A stretch of 64,000 nt of DNA, taken from contig JANFAH010000005.1 in the NCBI GenBank assembly GCA_024663395.1, positions 3,100,001 through 3,164,000 on the forward strand. The letters are read 5' to 3'. The translations under genes were made by a program, and so were the position numbers. The number at the start of each line of letters is the position of its first letter. Position 1 is the first letter of the stretch. The DNA is from Pisolithus tinctorius. Taxonomy: Eukaryota > Basidiomycota > Agaricomycetes > Boletales > Pisolithaceae. Below the pieces are notes generated by a model. That model saw only the letters and a list, made by a program, of their open reading frames with translations. It had not been told where the DNA came from and did not search any database. This document shows, piece by piece, positions 1 through 12,072 of the stretch.

Positions 1-1643
1 TGCAGGAGAAACGATGTGCCGGGGGGAAACTGTCCGAAGCAGGCACTTAAGTCTGCGCATCGAAAAATCCAAATATACAAAACTTACTTCATTACCGTGT
101 ATCTGGATGGAAGCCGCCATCAAGGACCAAAAAAGGGGACCCACCCAATCCAGGCCCAGATTGTCAAGAACAACCTGGTGGAGCATGGAATACTGTTTCA
201 TACGCACGGGCGTGCCGTTCCAATTGATTACTATTGTAAAACGACTCGACACGATAAAATTTAAGGCTGTTCCCTGCAGAAGTCACCGGATGCCAATATG
301 CTCCGGTGACTGCGCAGGATACCCTGAGAAGTTCAACTCAGCTTGAGTCGGGCGTTGTTTCTTATATATTTATTTGCTGGTAGAGCCATCCGGACACCGT
401 TGGCTGACGCAGGAGGTTGCCTTGGTTTTGTCAGAATCTGGCGGCCTACTCGGATATTGCCACAAATTGAATCCCACCACTGAGTATCAATGCTGAGAAA
501 GGCATGAAATCGTTACTGGTGAAGAACCGCTCTGGCAGTGGAACGCACAAATTCGGACTCTGTAGGCATCCCTGCATAGGTTGAACTCGAACCCGTTCGA
601 TGAGGATGAACCAGAACAGACTACTAACCACAGGCCGGCACGCTGGCCGGCACTAGTGTCTTGAGGATTTGGTTCAAATTAAGTCGGACTCCGAGGCCCC
701 AGTGACTGCAGGTATATGCCGATTGTACTGATTCAACATATTTGGGCTGAGTAGTTACCGCAGTCAAGGTACGTCGTTGGCCCGCATCGCTTATACCGTT
801 CTGGCAATGCAAGAGTGAGTGGATATGTAGTCGGTATGTTGTGTTTGATCGTGCGCATATTGCAGAAAGTTACGTGCGGAATATGCATTAGTTTGACAAC
901 CATGTAATGACATGAACTGGGCTGCCATCATCTGGGTCACAACTTTTCAATCAACACATCATAATGGATGCAGAGTACAAGATACCTTACGGAACCTGTG
1001 AACAGGAAGGTAGGTATACATACCAATCATACTTTGACCAATTTGCGTCGAGCTCAAGCAGTGAACAAGATAAAAGAAGTCGCTCTTGCGGCGTACTGTT
1101 GGAGAGGTCTGCCTTAGCGGTGGTCCGGCAAGTTACAGGCGCGACTAAAGTGGCATTGCAGAGAATTATACACGGCGGTCCCTCTATCAGCATCATAAGG
1201 AAGCGTCAGTTTCTCTGCAGGAACAGTCATCGTGCCACTGTAATAGGGTTGGCAAGAGGTTAGAGAAGAAAGACTTGACCCCTATTCCTTCAAATCAGGA
1301 GATTTACACATTCGGGTCATGATGTCATGAAAATGAGCCCCGGTATAAAGGGGAGACCGGATCATCCTAAGTGGCAGTTAGCGGCCAACTCACCCCATAA
1401 TCAGCTCTTGCAACAGGACCCCTGTGTTTGCACAAAATAGTAGAGCATGATCTTGCATAGGAGAACACTGCTCTACGACCATCCATCTGAACAATTCGTT
1501 CTGCCCTGTGCTTGAGTTCCCATCTCGGACGTGAGATGTAACGTTTGACGGTGGGGAATATTAGAAACAATCATCCTTTCGCGTCTATTAGCACGTTTCA
1601 AAACCAAGCGAGTGTCGTACCATATCCGCCATGAAAGGTCGCA

Positions 1644-2970
1644 CTACGATGCACGCGCCCTCAGCCACCTATCCAACGCTGTAACATAGTGGTCCACGAT
1701 CCACTTTGCCGGGGCTGCAGTAATAAATGGGTCCCAACACGCAAACAGACCCGCTCTTGCAAACCCGTCCACTATCGAATTCCCCCATACTAACAACCAG
1801 GCCATCGTCCACACTCTCCCAATCCACCCACCCACTCTCCTGCCTGTCATCTGCATGAACATACGCTCGACGATGATACCAAGAGCCATCATTCCGAATG
1901 AGAGGAGCATGGTCCACCATTCGGCACTCTGACTGAGCGTGGCTAACATGACATTGTGAAGTACCCCCGACGCTAGGAATGATCCTGTCACGTATCCGAC
2001 CCGTCCGAATACAAATCCTAGAGGCCGCCCTCCGAGCACGATGAATGTTCGTCTCACAAGCTGATGCCATCTGTAACCCCAAAACTCATGCAGCGAGGTC
2101 GCTTTCCACGGTGCGTCGAATAGAGGGGGCCATTGCGCGGGGTCTTGTTGGAATACCGCGACACCAATGAATGTACCGATGTCGTAGTGCGTTTGTATGT
2201 CTGCATAGAAAAGAAATGCAGCGACGATAGATATGATACTGGATCGGGCATATCGGATCAGGGGGGGAAGTGTGTCGTCAAAGATCGTGCCTCCGCTCAA
2301 GACGGTGAGGGTTTCTGGGGAAAATGCTTGCACGGCGATGTGGAGTATGCCGCATATGAAACTGTGATAGAGAGCGGAGAGGAGAGTGTATACTGCGAAG
2401 CGTAGGCGAGAGGAAGGGCGCGTGTCGGGGGGAAAGCGGATGCCCTTGGACCAGTTCCAGCCGACGCCACGAACGTTGACCGTGAGGTCGATCGCATCGA
2501 CGACGAACGAGGGGGCAGGTCTGACGGGTCGCTTGAGTGGGCCATTCACGAACGCCCAATCGAGTGTGCGGACGACAACGCAAAACATGACCATCTACCC
2601 AGGATAGAATATCAATTCCAAAGACGAGCAGCAAACTGGTGATCAGAGTACTTGAAGGGGCCAGAGAATGAGACACAATTACCACACAGCCGACATTCAA
2701 ATACGACCATTGAGGATTTCCACATGAAAAGTCGACGAACATCACAACGCGAAGCGCAAGAAAGACGATGAGCGGCCACAGGGCGATACGCAGCATGCGT
2801 GTGCCAGGGAGAATGACCAGGACAGCGACGATTTGGTAAAAAAGACATGGTGGTAAGACATACGCGAAGAACGTGTATATGTCGAATGGCACTCTCGCTG
2901 ATGTGGGCGGGACACGTAGAATGTCGGTCCAAAGCGCCTCGAGGAGTGTCGAGGGCACGGCCAAAGCCAT
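1644..2970 (-). CDS. Wax-synthase-like membrane O-acyltransferase, array copy 1
   Basis: Predicted multi-pass membrane protein of the fungal wax synthase family (MBOAT-like acyltransferases that move an acyl group from acyl-CoA to an alcohol); the substrate is unknown. Exon 1 is 2970-2683 and exon 2 is 2594-1644, separated by an 88-bp GT-AG intron, giving 412 aa. The start is placed by homology with copies 2 and 4; the frame is open 50 codons further upstream. Hydrophobic segments run through the N-terminal half (for example YTFFAYVLPPCLFYQIVAVL). The family signature is clear: WPPLFDAPW near residue 251, then FWGYRWHQ near 267, with the histidine expected at the active site. About 1.1 kb upstream of this gene does not match the sequence upstream of the other copies. 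Confidence 0.8.
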
Positions 2971-3049
2971 CGTTCGGATGTCCAGGTCGTCGATGATGAA
3001 GATGAAACGGTGATAGTTCGGGTCTCTGCCGTCACCACAACTTACAGCG

Positions 3050-4150
3050 GTTTCGGGAAACGTTTGTCGACAGAGAAAAACCCCGAAATTGCTGCCACCT
3101 CCTTGTTCTGCAGCACGCATCTCAGAAATGAAATACCTCGTGAACCAGAACAGCTAGTGCCCTAATTCCTTCAGATTTGGACACCCCCGATTCGATTTCA
3201 GGGCACCATGACAAGACACCCAACATTCACTTTTCCGTTCTCATGCTCAAAAATTTCCGTCTCATGGATGACGCAATCCCATTTGCTCATGCAAGAGTAC
3301 CTTTCTCAAGTCGAAGTCCAAATGAGTGAGGATATCGTATTGTGCTGGAGAGCAGCAAATTGTTCCCGCAATGATAACTATGGTGTTCTTCACTGCAGTT
3401 TATATTTACATCTTTTGATACAGGTCAAGTACTCCCCAACAGCTTCCCTGCACACCGTTTCACCTGCCATGGACACCTCGTTGATAAGAGTCGTAGCAGC
3501 CCGGGTGTGATGATGACATAGCGGTAGCTACAACCTCAGCCGCAATACGTCCATATCATGATCATCCTAGCCCACACCGAGTTGTTGGTGTCGTCTCTGC
3601 CCCGCTGCCACCCGTCCCCCTGCAATTCCCATGGGAGTGTATTGCTACCAAAAGTAAATGTAATCATGAAAGTACCTCTGTGCACTCGGTCAGTACTCAC
3701 TGTACTTATCTATCCGAGATGGAACTTGAGAAAGGTGTCTCCGGGCGTTCTCTTGCATTTGTCCATCGTGTGCGGGAAGAGGAAGCTGTTGCGCTCAAGT
3801 AGGGTTTTTCAACTAGCCGTGTTCTATTCAGGGACCTCGAAGCCGGTAAGCTGCATAACATCTGGTGTGGTCTGACATATAATCTCCCATTAATTTATGT
3901 CCCAATGCACACCTTGTCGATGCCTAAGAGATACCTATCTCGTGACACGGGAGGTGGGCGACATCTGTTTATCATCTCGCGAAATGACCTGTTGACTGTT
4001 ACGGCCTGGATGGAATATCGAAGTTTCGGTTTCATAGTGAACACATTTTCTTGCCTTATGGCCTATTCCTCATAGGGAGAAGGAGTGGACCTCTCTACAC
4101 GTACCAAGTAGAGAGATCAACCCAATGGGGCGACACTGATATTCAGACGA
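3050..4150. other. Unit-1-specific spacer upstream of acyltransferase copy 1
   Basis: This stretch replaces the segment that units 2, 3 and 4 share upstream of their acyltransferase genes (about 8345-9060, 13390-14280, 17480-18290). I see no convincing coding sequence. Similarity between units resumes near 4170 with a stretch also found at 9366-9540. Confidence 0.5.
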
Positions 4151-4489
4151 ACATATGACTATCTTTGCCAGAGCCAAAGTGCCGCAACGACTAGCACGTT
4201 CAGTAACGTCGTACCATTGTGGTACAAGCTATCACACATGTCGTTGCTCGCCAAAAATTCAACTGGCTCGCAGATCTTTCGCAACACTTCGAGGTGGTTA
4301 TTAAAAAGTGGAGTGTAGTTTTAAGTAAACAAGACACCACTGAAAAATCTGACGAGAAATACTACTAATGTCCATTGCTTTTAGCCTCCTTGGCACACTG
4401 CAGGGAAAGTCGTCCAGCTCGTGTAAATACGGGGTGCCCAGACATTCTACAGTCTAAGATTCGAAGGCCATTGCATGGTTAGTTGCCGT

Positions 4490-4986
4490 TCAGTGGCACT
4501 ACAAAGCGTTTGTTTTAACTTGTGGTGAGGTGAAAAAAAAGGCTCCCAACTTACACAGACTTGAATAGCTTGGCCATTGCAAGAATCAGCGTTAGTGTCG
4601 GGGCTGCAAGCATAGCTGTCAAGTGCATTAACATTTCAAATACGTTCAAATGAAAATGGCCAACACTTACTTGACGCCGTTGAGTTGTAAGCCAGTGAAC
4701 GTGGTCTGGGCAGAGTTGCAGTCAAACACGCCATCATTGCATGGCATCTGCCCAGTCGCCTGGTGAACGACGTTGCAAGAGTTATCGTACACCTGCCCTG
4801 GAGTCATGGTCTGCCAGTGAACACGTGTGCAGTTCGAAGCTGTTAACACTTACAAACGCCATTGTTGCCGTTCGTTTGGCCGCCAGCCTGAGCGATACCG
4901 AACTTGTACCCAGGACAGATGGCAGACGCAGAAGCCGCAAAGAGGACCGATGCAGCGACGACCGAGAAGAACGTTTTGGAGAACAT
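4490..4986 (-). CDS. Small secreted cysteine-rich protein, array copy 1
   Basis: Four-exon gene: 4986-4854, 4797-4671, 4615-4555 and 4498-4490, with GT-AG introns of 56, 55 and 56 bp; 109 aa. The N-terminus is a classical signal peptide (hydrophobic core, cleavage predicted after ASASA, before ICPGYKFG). The mature chain of about 87 residues has eight cysteines, ending in an adjacent CC pair, with a conserved block YDNSCNVVHQ. The spacing is not that of hydrophobins (the only CC pair is at the end). The first acceptor is fixed by frame: using the nearer AG would create a stop. The last exon adds only CH before TGA, whereas copy 4 continues with RNDGN after its CC pair. Function is unknown; a secreted effector- or wall-type protein is a guess. 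The gene repeats with the acyltransferase in each unit. Confidence 0.75.
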
Positions 4987-4999
4987 TGTAGTTTAAGAA

Positions 5000-6950
5000 C
5001 TGAGAGACGGCTTTAAAGATGGAGGTAAGGTTGTTGGGCTGGAGATGTGGATTGGGATCTCTTTGGCTATGGGGAGCAGCCTTTTATACATTTTCTGAAT
5101 CGCGATCCTTCCAATCGAGGTATCCCTTCCGCGGAAACAAGTGTGCTGCGGTTACGATGTAACATCTCGGGGACGGGTGCAATACAGGCCCTATGATATC
5201 CGCACTGGGGTATGCAAATCATTCCATCAGACATTCTTACCTTCTCAGCCCACGATCCGGAGGTTAATACGGTAGTCAACCACCGAGTGGGGATGTGGCA
5301 GGTGATATGTGCTGCGGCCAACACAAAGGACACAGCATCTATTGCAGGAGAAACGATGTACCGGGGAAAAACTGTACGAAGCAGGCACTTGAGTCTGCGC
5401 ATCGAAAAGTCCAAATATACAAACCATACTTCATTACCGTGTACCTGGATGGAAGCCGCCAACAAGGGCCAAAAAGGGGACCCACCCAATCCAGGCCCAG
5501 ATTTTCAAGAACAACCTAGTCGAGCATGTAATACCGTGTCACACGCACGAGCGTGCCATCCGAATCGATTACTATTGAAAAACGACTCGACATGATAAAA
5601 ATTTAAGGCTGTTCCCTGCAGAAGTCCCCGGATACCAATATGCTCCGGCGACTGCGCAGGATACCCTGAGAAGTTCAACTCAGCTTGAGTCGGGCGTTTT
5701 TTCTTACATGTTCATTTGCTGGTAGAGTCATCCGGACACCGTTGGCTGACGCAGGAGGTTGCCTTGGTTCTGTCAGAGTCTCTGTTACCAGTGCGGTCTA
5801 GTCACATATTGTGACAAACGTCAAATGCCATCGCTGAGGATCAATGCTGAGCAAGGAATGAGATTGCTACTGGTGAAGAACCAGTCTGGCAGTGAAACGC
5901 ACGAATTTAGGCTCTGCAAACATCTCTGGCATCAAACCCGTTCAATGGGGATGAACCAGTACACGCTACTATCCACAGGCCGGCACGTTGCCCGGTACTA
6001 GTGTCTTGATGATTTGGTCCAAATCGAGTCGGACTCCGAGGCCCTACTTCAGGTATATGCCGATTGTACTGATTCAACGTATTTGGGCCGAGCAGTTACT
6101 GCAGTCAAGGCACGTCGTTGGCCCGCAGCGCTTATACCGTTCTGGCAATGCAAGAGTGAGTGGTCTACATGTTAATGTGTAGTTAGTATGTTGTGTTTTG
6201 ACCGTGCGCATATTGCAGACAGCCACGTGCGGAATATGCATTAATTTGACAACCATGTAATGACATGAATTGAGTTGCCATCATCTGGGTCACAACTTTT
6301 CACTCAATACATCATAATGGATGCAGAGAACAAAATACCTTGTGGAACCCGTGAAGAAGAAGGTGGGTATATGTACAAATCATACCCTGACACATTTATG
6401 TCGAGCTCAAGCAGTTGGCACGATGAAAGAAGTCAATTTTGCGGCGTACTGTTGGTGAGGTCTGCCTTGGTGCTTGTCCGGCAAGTTACGCGCGCGACTA
6501 AAGTGGCACTGCAGAGAATATAGCCCGGCGGTCCTTTTATCAGCATCATAAAGAAGCGTCAGTTGCTCTGGAGGAACAGGTGTAGTAGTGTGGGCGAGAG
6601 GTTAGAGAAGAAAGACTTGACCCCTATTCCTTCAAATTAGGAGATTTAGACATGATGTCATGGAGATGAGGCCCAGTATAATGGAAGGGCGGGGCAAACC
6701 TCGATTATTCTTGGTGGCGGTTAGCGGCCAACTCACTCGATAGTTTGCACAAAATAGTAGAACGCGATCTTGCATGAGAGAACCTTGCTTACGGCCATCC
6801 ATCTGAGCAATTCGTTCCGCACTGTGCTCAAGTTTTCATACCAAACGAGAGACGTTCCGATTGATGGTAGGGGATATTGGGAACGATCATCTTTTCGTGT
6901 CTATTAGCATGTTTCGAAACCAAGCGGATGTCGTACCATGTCCTACACAG
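5000..6950. other. Array spacer, unit 1/2 junction
   Basis: Holds the promoter region of secreted-protein copy 1 at its left end, then about 1.7 kb repeated in the other units (1-1640, 10113-12060, 14800-16020). Open frames are short, overlap on both strands and are not conserved in frame between units, so I regard it as non-coding. Confidence 0.5.
5081..5088 (-). promoter_or_regulatory. TATA box of secreted-protein gene copy 1
   Basis: TATAAAAG on the minus strand, about 95 bases upstream of the start codon. The same sequence sits at 10208-10215 in front of copy 2. At the equivalent place copies 3 and 4 read CATAAAA, a weaker match. Confidence 0.55.
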
Positions 6951-6956
6951 GCGGCA

Positions 6957-8283
6957 CTACGATGCACACGCCCTCAGCCACCTATCCAACGCTGTAACAT
7001 AGTACTCCACGATCCACCTTGCCGGGGCTGCAGTAATAAAGGGGTCCCAAGACGCAAACAGACCTGCTCTTGCAAACCCGTCCACTATCATATTCCCCCA
7101 TACTAACAACCAGGCCATCGTCCACACTCTCCCAATCCACCCACCCACTTTCCTACCCGTCATCTGCGTGAACGTATGCTCGACGATGATACCAAGAGCC
7201 ATCATTCCGAATGAGAAAAGCATGGTCCACCAGTTAACGCTCTGATTGAGCGTGGCTAATACAAGGTGGTGAAGTACCCCCGACGCTAGGAACGATCCTG
7301 CCACGTATCCGACACGTCCGAATACGAACCCTAAAGGCCGCCCTCCGAGCACGATAAATGTTCGCCTCACAAGCTGATGCCATCTGTAACCCCAAAAATC
7401 ATGCAGCGAGGTCGCTTTCCACGGTGCGTCGAATAGGGGGGGCCATTGTGCGGGGTCTTGTTGGAGTACCGTGACACCAATGAATGTACCCATGTCGTAG
7501 CGCCCTTGAATGTCCGCATAGATAACGAATGCAGCGACGGTGGATATGATACTGGATCGGGCGTATCGGATCAGGGGAGGAAGTGTGTCGTCAAAGATTG
7601 TGCCTCCGCTCAAGACGGTGAGTGTTTCTGGGGAAAATGCTTGTACGGCGATGTGGAGTACCCCGCATATGAAACTATGATAGAGAGCGGAGAGGAGAGT
7701 GTATATTGCGAAGCGTAGGCGAGAGGTAGGGCGCGTATCGGGGGGAAAGCGGATGCCCTTGGACCAGTTCCACCCGACGCCACGAACATTGACCGTAAGG
7801 TCGATCGCATCGACGACGAAGGAGGCGGCAGGTCTGACGGGTCGCTTGAGTGGGCCATTCACAAACGCCCAATCGAGTGTGCGGATGACAATGCAAAACA
7901 CGACCATCTACTCAGGATAGAATATCAATTACAAAGACGAGCAGCAAAATGGTGATCAGAGTACTTGAAGGGGTCGGAGAATGAGACACAAATACCATAC
8001 AGCCAACATTCAAACACGACCATTGAGGATTTCCACGTGAAAAATCGACGAACATCGCAACACGAAGCGCAAGAAAGACGATGAGCGGCCACAGGGCGAT
8101 ACGTAGCATGCGTGTGCCAGGGAGAATGACTAGGACAGCAACAAGTTGGTAAAAAAGACATAGTGGCAAGACATACGCGAAGAATGCGTATATGTCGAAT
8201 GGCACTCTCGCTGATGTGGGCGGGACACGTAGAATGTCGGTCCAAGGCGCCTCGAGGAGTGTCGAGGGTACGGCGAAAGCCAT
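6957..8283 (-). CDS. Wax-synthase-like membrane O-acyltransferase, array copy 2
   Basis: Intact second copy: exon 1 is 8283-7996 and exon 2 is 7907-6957, with an 88-bp intron at exactly the same position and phase as copy 1; 412 aa. It differs from copy 1 by scattered substitutions and keeps WPPLFDAPW and FWGYRWHQ. The reading frame is undisturbed in both exons, which suggests the protein is still under selection or was copied recently. Just upstream (about 8345-9060) lies a sequence shared with units 3 and 4 but not with unit 1, presumably the ancestral promoter region. Confidence 0.8.
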
Positions 8284-8344
8284 CGTTCGGTTGCCCAGGT
8301 CGTCGATGATGATGAGACGGTGATAGTCGGGTCCCTGCCGTCAC

Positions 8345-9060
8345 CAAAACCTAAAAGCAGCTTTCAACTGTTGCAGATCAGTATCCGAACTTCCACTGAG
8401 TTACTATAAACTGCTCAGGGATGATCCATCGTCATAGCCGCGCAAACTGTCCGGTAGGCGAGGGCGCATCCATGCGCTGGAATACGGCAGCAGTTGGACT
8501 CCGTCATAGTAGCGGACACAAGACAGGTATGTATGACAGATACAAAATCTCCTCGTAAATGTAAGTGAGCGTTTACTCAGGTACATACTTGCGTTTCCTT
8601 GAAGGCGACCGTGTAATTTTCGGCAGCTCAAAGCAGCACAAGCCAAAAAGCAAGACAACTCCAATCACCAGGCAAGAACTTGAGCTGAGCCCGTAGCGGG
8701 CATCGACCGGTCACTAGTCCCATGTGGCAGGGCTGGATACTGCTAACAGTGATCTCCGTCAAGAAAGATAAAATGTGTACCCGTGACTGATGGTACAGAG
8801 ACCCCCCATGCTCGTCGCTCGAGGTTACTGGGCAACTAACGTGTATCATCGTCGCGAAATCAACGGCCCGCTGACAACTTACTGTGTTGTGCAAGGACGA
8901 ACTCTGTTTCACGGCTGGAGCACTTCCTTGTCGCATGGCTTATCGATATGGGGCACCCCTGCACCGTTGTCCAACGCACAATGATCGCACACAGCAGTAC
9001 TAGTATTGTCCATTGTCCATCGAATTTAGCCTCCACTTGGTACGCTACGGAGAAGGCTAT
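8345..9060. other. Conserved spacer upstream of acyltransferase copies 2-4
   Basis: Shared with about 13390-14280 and 17480-18290. On the minus strand one piece (around 8600-8670) reads as a leucine/alanine/cysteine-rich segment containing ACAALSCRKL, followed by GTATGT, and is kept in unit 3. A transcribed leader or small extra exon is possible, but I could not build a consistent gene. Confidence 0.3.
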
Positions 9061-9115
9061 CTACATCGTGCGACTAAGTACCACGCAGTCTACGATTGGA
9101 GCGCTTTTACACGGT

Positions 9116-9326
9116 TAATTGCCGGTGTGCCACTACAAAGCATTTGTTATAACTTGTGGAAAGGGAGAAGATAGTTTCCGAATAACTTGGCCATTGCAAG
9201 AATCAGGGTTGGTGTCGGGTTCCCAAGCGTAGCTACCAAGTGCATTAACATTTCAAACGCAACCAATTGAGAAAGACCAACGTACTTAGCACACGTACTT
9301 AACGCCATTAAGGTGTAGGCTGGTGT
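9116..9326 (-). pseudogene. 3' relic of a secreted cysteine-rich protein gene
   Basis: This matches only the last two exons and the end of exon 2 of the secreted-protein genes (compare 9616-9830), including the terminal splice acceptor and stop region, but lacks the signal peptide and most of exon 2. It lies at the position the gene holds in unit 3 relative to the conserved upstream spacer. A complete copy follows 300 bases to the right, so the relic marks a recombination joint inside unit 2. Confidence 0.65.
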
Positions 9327-9615
9327 CGACACCCGAGAGACGGCTAGCCCATGCCACGGGCGCATTCAGTAACGTCGTACCATTGTGGTACAAGCTATCA
9401 CACTCGTCGTTGCTCGCCAAAAATACGACTGGTTCGCAGATCTTCCGCAACACTTCGAGGTGGTTATTAAAAAGTGGAGTGCAGATTTAGGTAAACAAGA
9501 CGCCACTGAAAATTCCGACTAGAAATATTACTACACGTCCATGCTCGTGTAAATACGGGCTGCTCAGACATTCTACAGTCTCAGATTCGAAGGCCACCGC
9601 ACCGTTAATTGCCGT

Positions 9616-10112
9616 TCAGTGGCACTACAAAGCATTTGTTTCAACTTGTGGTGAGGCAGAAAAAAATAGTTCCCAACTTACACAGACTTGAATAGCTTGG
9701 CCATTGCAAGAATCAGCGTTAGTGTCGGGGTTGCAAGCATAGCTGTCAAGTGCATTAGCATTTCAAATACGTTCAATTGAAAAGGCCAACGCTTACTTGG
9801 CGCCATTGAGGTGCAAGCCAGTGAAGGTGGTCTGGGCAGAGTTGCAGTCGAACACGCCACCACCGCACGGCATCTGGCCAGTCGCCTGGTGAACGACGTT
9901 GCAAGAGTTATCGTACACCTGCCCTGGAATCATGGTCTGCCAGTGAGCACGCGTGCAGCTTGATGCTGTTAACACTTACAAACGCCGTTGTTGCCGTTCA
10001 TTTGGCCGCCAGCCTGAGCGATACCGAACTTGTACCCAGGACAGATGGCAGACGCAGAAGCCACAAAGAGGACCGATGCAGCGACGGCGGAGAAGAATGT
10101 TTTGGCGAACAT
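9616..10112 (-). CDS. Small secreted cysteine-rich protein, array copy 2
   Basis: Same four-exon structure as copy 1 and also 109 aa. The signal peptide begins MFAKTFFSAVAAS and the mature chain ICPGYKFG. All eight cysteines are kept (the third lies in PCGGG where copy 1 has PCNDG). The gene and its immediate downstream flank (9366-9540) match unit 1 better than unit 3, consistent with transfer from a unit-1-like copy by unequal crossing-over. A TATA box lies at 10208-10215. Confidence 0.75.
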
Positions 10113-12072
10113 GGTTGTGTAAGAACTGAGAGAAGGCTTTAAGGACAGAAGTGAGATTGTTGGGCTGGAGATGCGGATTGGGGAACTCTTTGGCTATGGG
10201 GGGCAGCCTTTTATACATTTTCTGAGTCTCGATCCTTCCAATAGAGGTTTCCCTCCGCGCAGACAAGTGTGCTGCGGTTGCGATGTAACATCTCGGGGAC
10301 GGGTGCAATACAGGCCCTATGGTATCCGCACTGGGGTATGCAAATCATTCCATCAGACGTTCTTACCTTCTCAGTCCACGATCCGGAGGTTGATACGGTA
10401 GTCAACCACCGAGTGAGGATATGACAGGTGATATGTGCTGCGGCCAACACAAAAGACACAACATCTATTGAAGGAGAAACGATGTACCGGGGAAAAACTG
10501 TCCAAAGCAAGCACTTGAGTCTGCGCATCGAAAAATCCAATTATACAAAACCCACTTCATTACCGTGTACCTGCATGGAAGCCGGCAACAAGGACCAAAA
10601 AGGGGACCCACCCAATCCCAGCCCAGATTTTCAAGAACAACCTGGTCGAGCATGGAATACCGATTCATACGCATGGGTGTGCCGCCCGAATCAAAACGAC
10701 TTGACGTGATAAAATTTAAGGCAGTGCCCTGCAGAAGTCTCCGGATACCAATATGCTTCGGCGACTGCGCAGGATACCCTGAGAAGTTCAACTCAGCTTG
10801 AGCTGGGCGTTTATTCTTACATATATATTGCTGGTAAAGTATCCGGACATGGTTGGCCGACGCAGGAGGTTGCCTTGGTTCTGTCGGAATCTGGCGGTCT
10901 ACTCGGATATTGTGACAAACGTTGAATGCCACCATTGAATATTGAGTATCGACGCTGAGAAAGGCGTGAGATCGCTACTTCTGAAGAACCGATCCAGCAG
11001 TGGAACGCACAAATTTGGACTCTGTAGGCATCCCTGCGTAGGTTCAATTCGAACCCGTTCGATGAGGATGGACGGGTACACACTACTAACCACAGGCCGG
11101 CTCGCCGCCCAGTACTAGTGTCTCGAGGATTTCGTTCAAATCAAGTCGGACTCCGAGGCCCCACTTCAGGTATATGCCGATTATACTGATGCAACATATT
11201 TGGGCCGAGCAGTTACCGCAGTCAAGGCACGTCGTTGGCCCGCAGCGCTTATACTGTTCTGGCAAGGCAAGAGTGAGTGGTCTACGTGCTAATATGTAGT
11301 TGGTGTGTTGTGTTTTCACCATGCGCATATTGCAGATGGCAGCCACGCACACAATACGCACCGGCTTGATAACCATGTGATGAGGTGAACTGGGCTGCTG
11401 TCATCTGGGTTACAACGTTTCAGTCAATACGTCATAATGGATGTAGAGAGCAAGGTACCTTGCGGAACCCGTGAAGAAGGTAAGTATCTGTACCAATCAT
11501 ACCCTGACGTATTTGCGCCGAGCTCAAGCAGTGGACACGATGAAAGAAATCACTCTTGCGGCGTGCTGTTGGATAGGTCTGTCTTGGTGCTTGCCCTGCA
11601 AGTTACACACGCGACTGCGGAGAATATACCCAGGTGGTACTTCTATCAACATCATAAGGAAGTGTCAGTGGCTCCGGAAGAACAGCCGTCGTGCCGCTGT
11701 AGTAGGGTGCGCGAGAGGTTAAGGAGAGACTTGACCCCTATTCGTGCCGATTGACAAATTCGGGACGTGGTGTCATGGAAATGAGCCCCGGTATAATGGA
11801 AAGGCGGGGCAAACTCCGACTGTCCTTGGTAGCAGTTAGCGGCCAACTCACTCGATAGTTTGCACAAAATAGTAGAACATGATCTTGCAAAAGAGAACAT
11901 TGCTTTACGACCATCCATCTGAGCAATTTGCTCTGCACTGTGCTCAAGTTCTCATACCGAACGAGAGACATAATGATTGACGGTGAGGAATATTGGGAAC
12001 TTTCATCCTTTCGTGTTTAATAGCATGTTTCAAAACCAAGTGAATGTCTTACCATGTTCGACCAAGGCCGCA
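10113..12072. other. Array spacer, unit 2/3 junction
   Basis: Repeat-unit spacer equivalent to 5000-6950; no supported gene. It contains the promoter region of secreted-protein copy 2 at the left. Confidence 0.5.

Noticed and set aside
1..900. Short open frames in the unit spacer (such as 14-346) as conserved genes
   Set aside because: The DNA is conserved between units but the frames shift, so they are not protein-coding.
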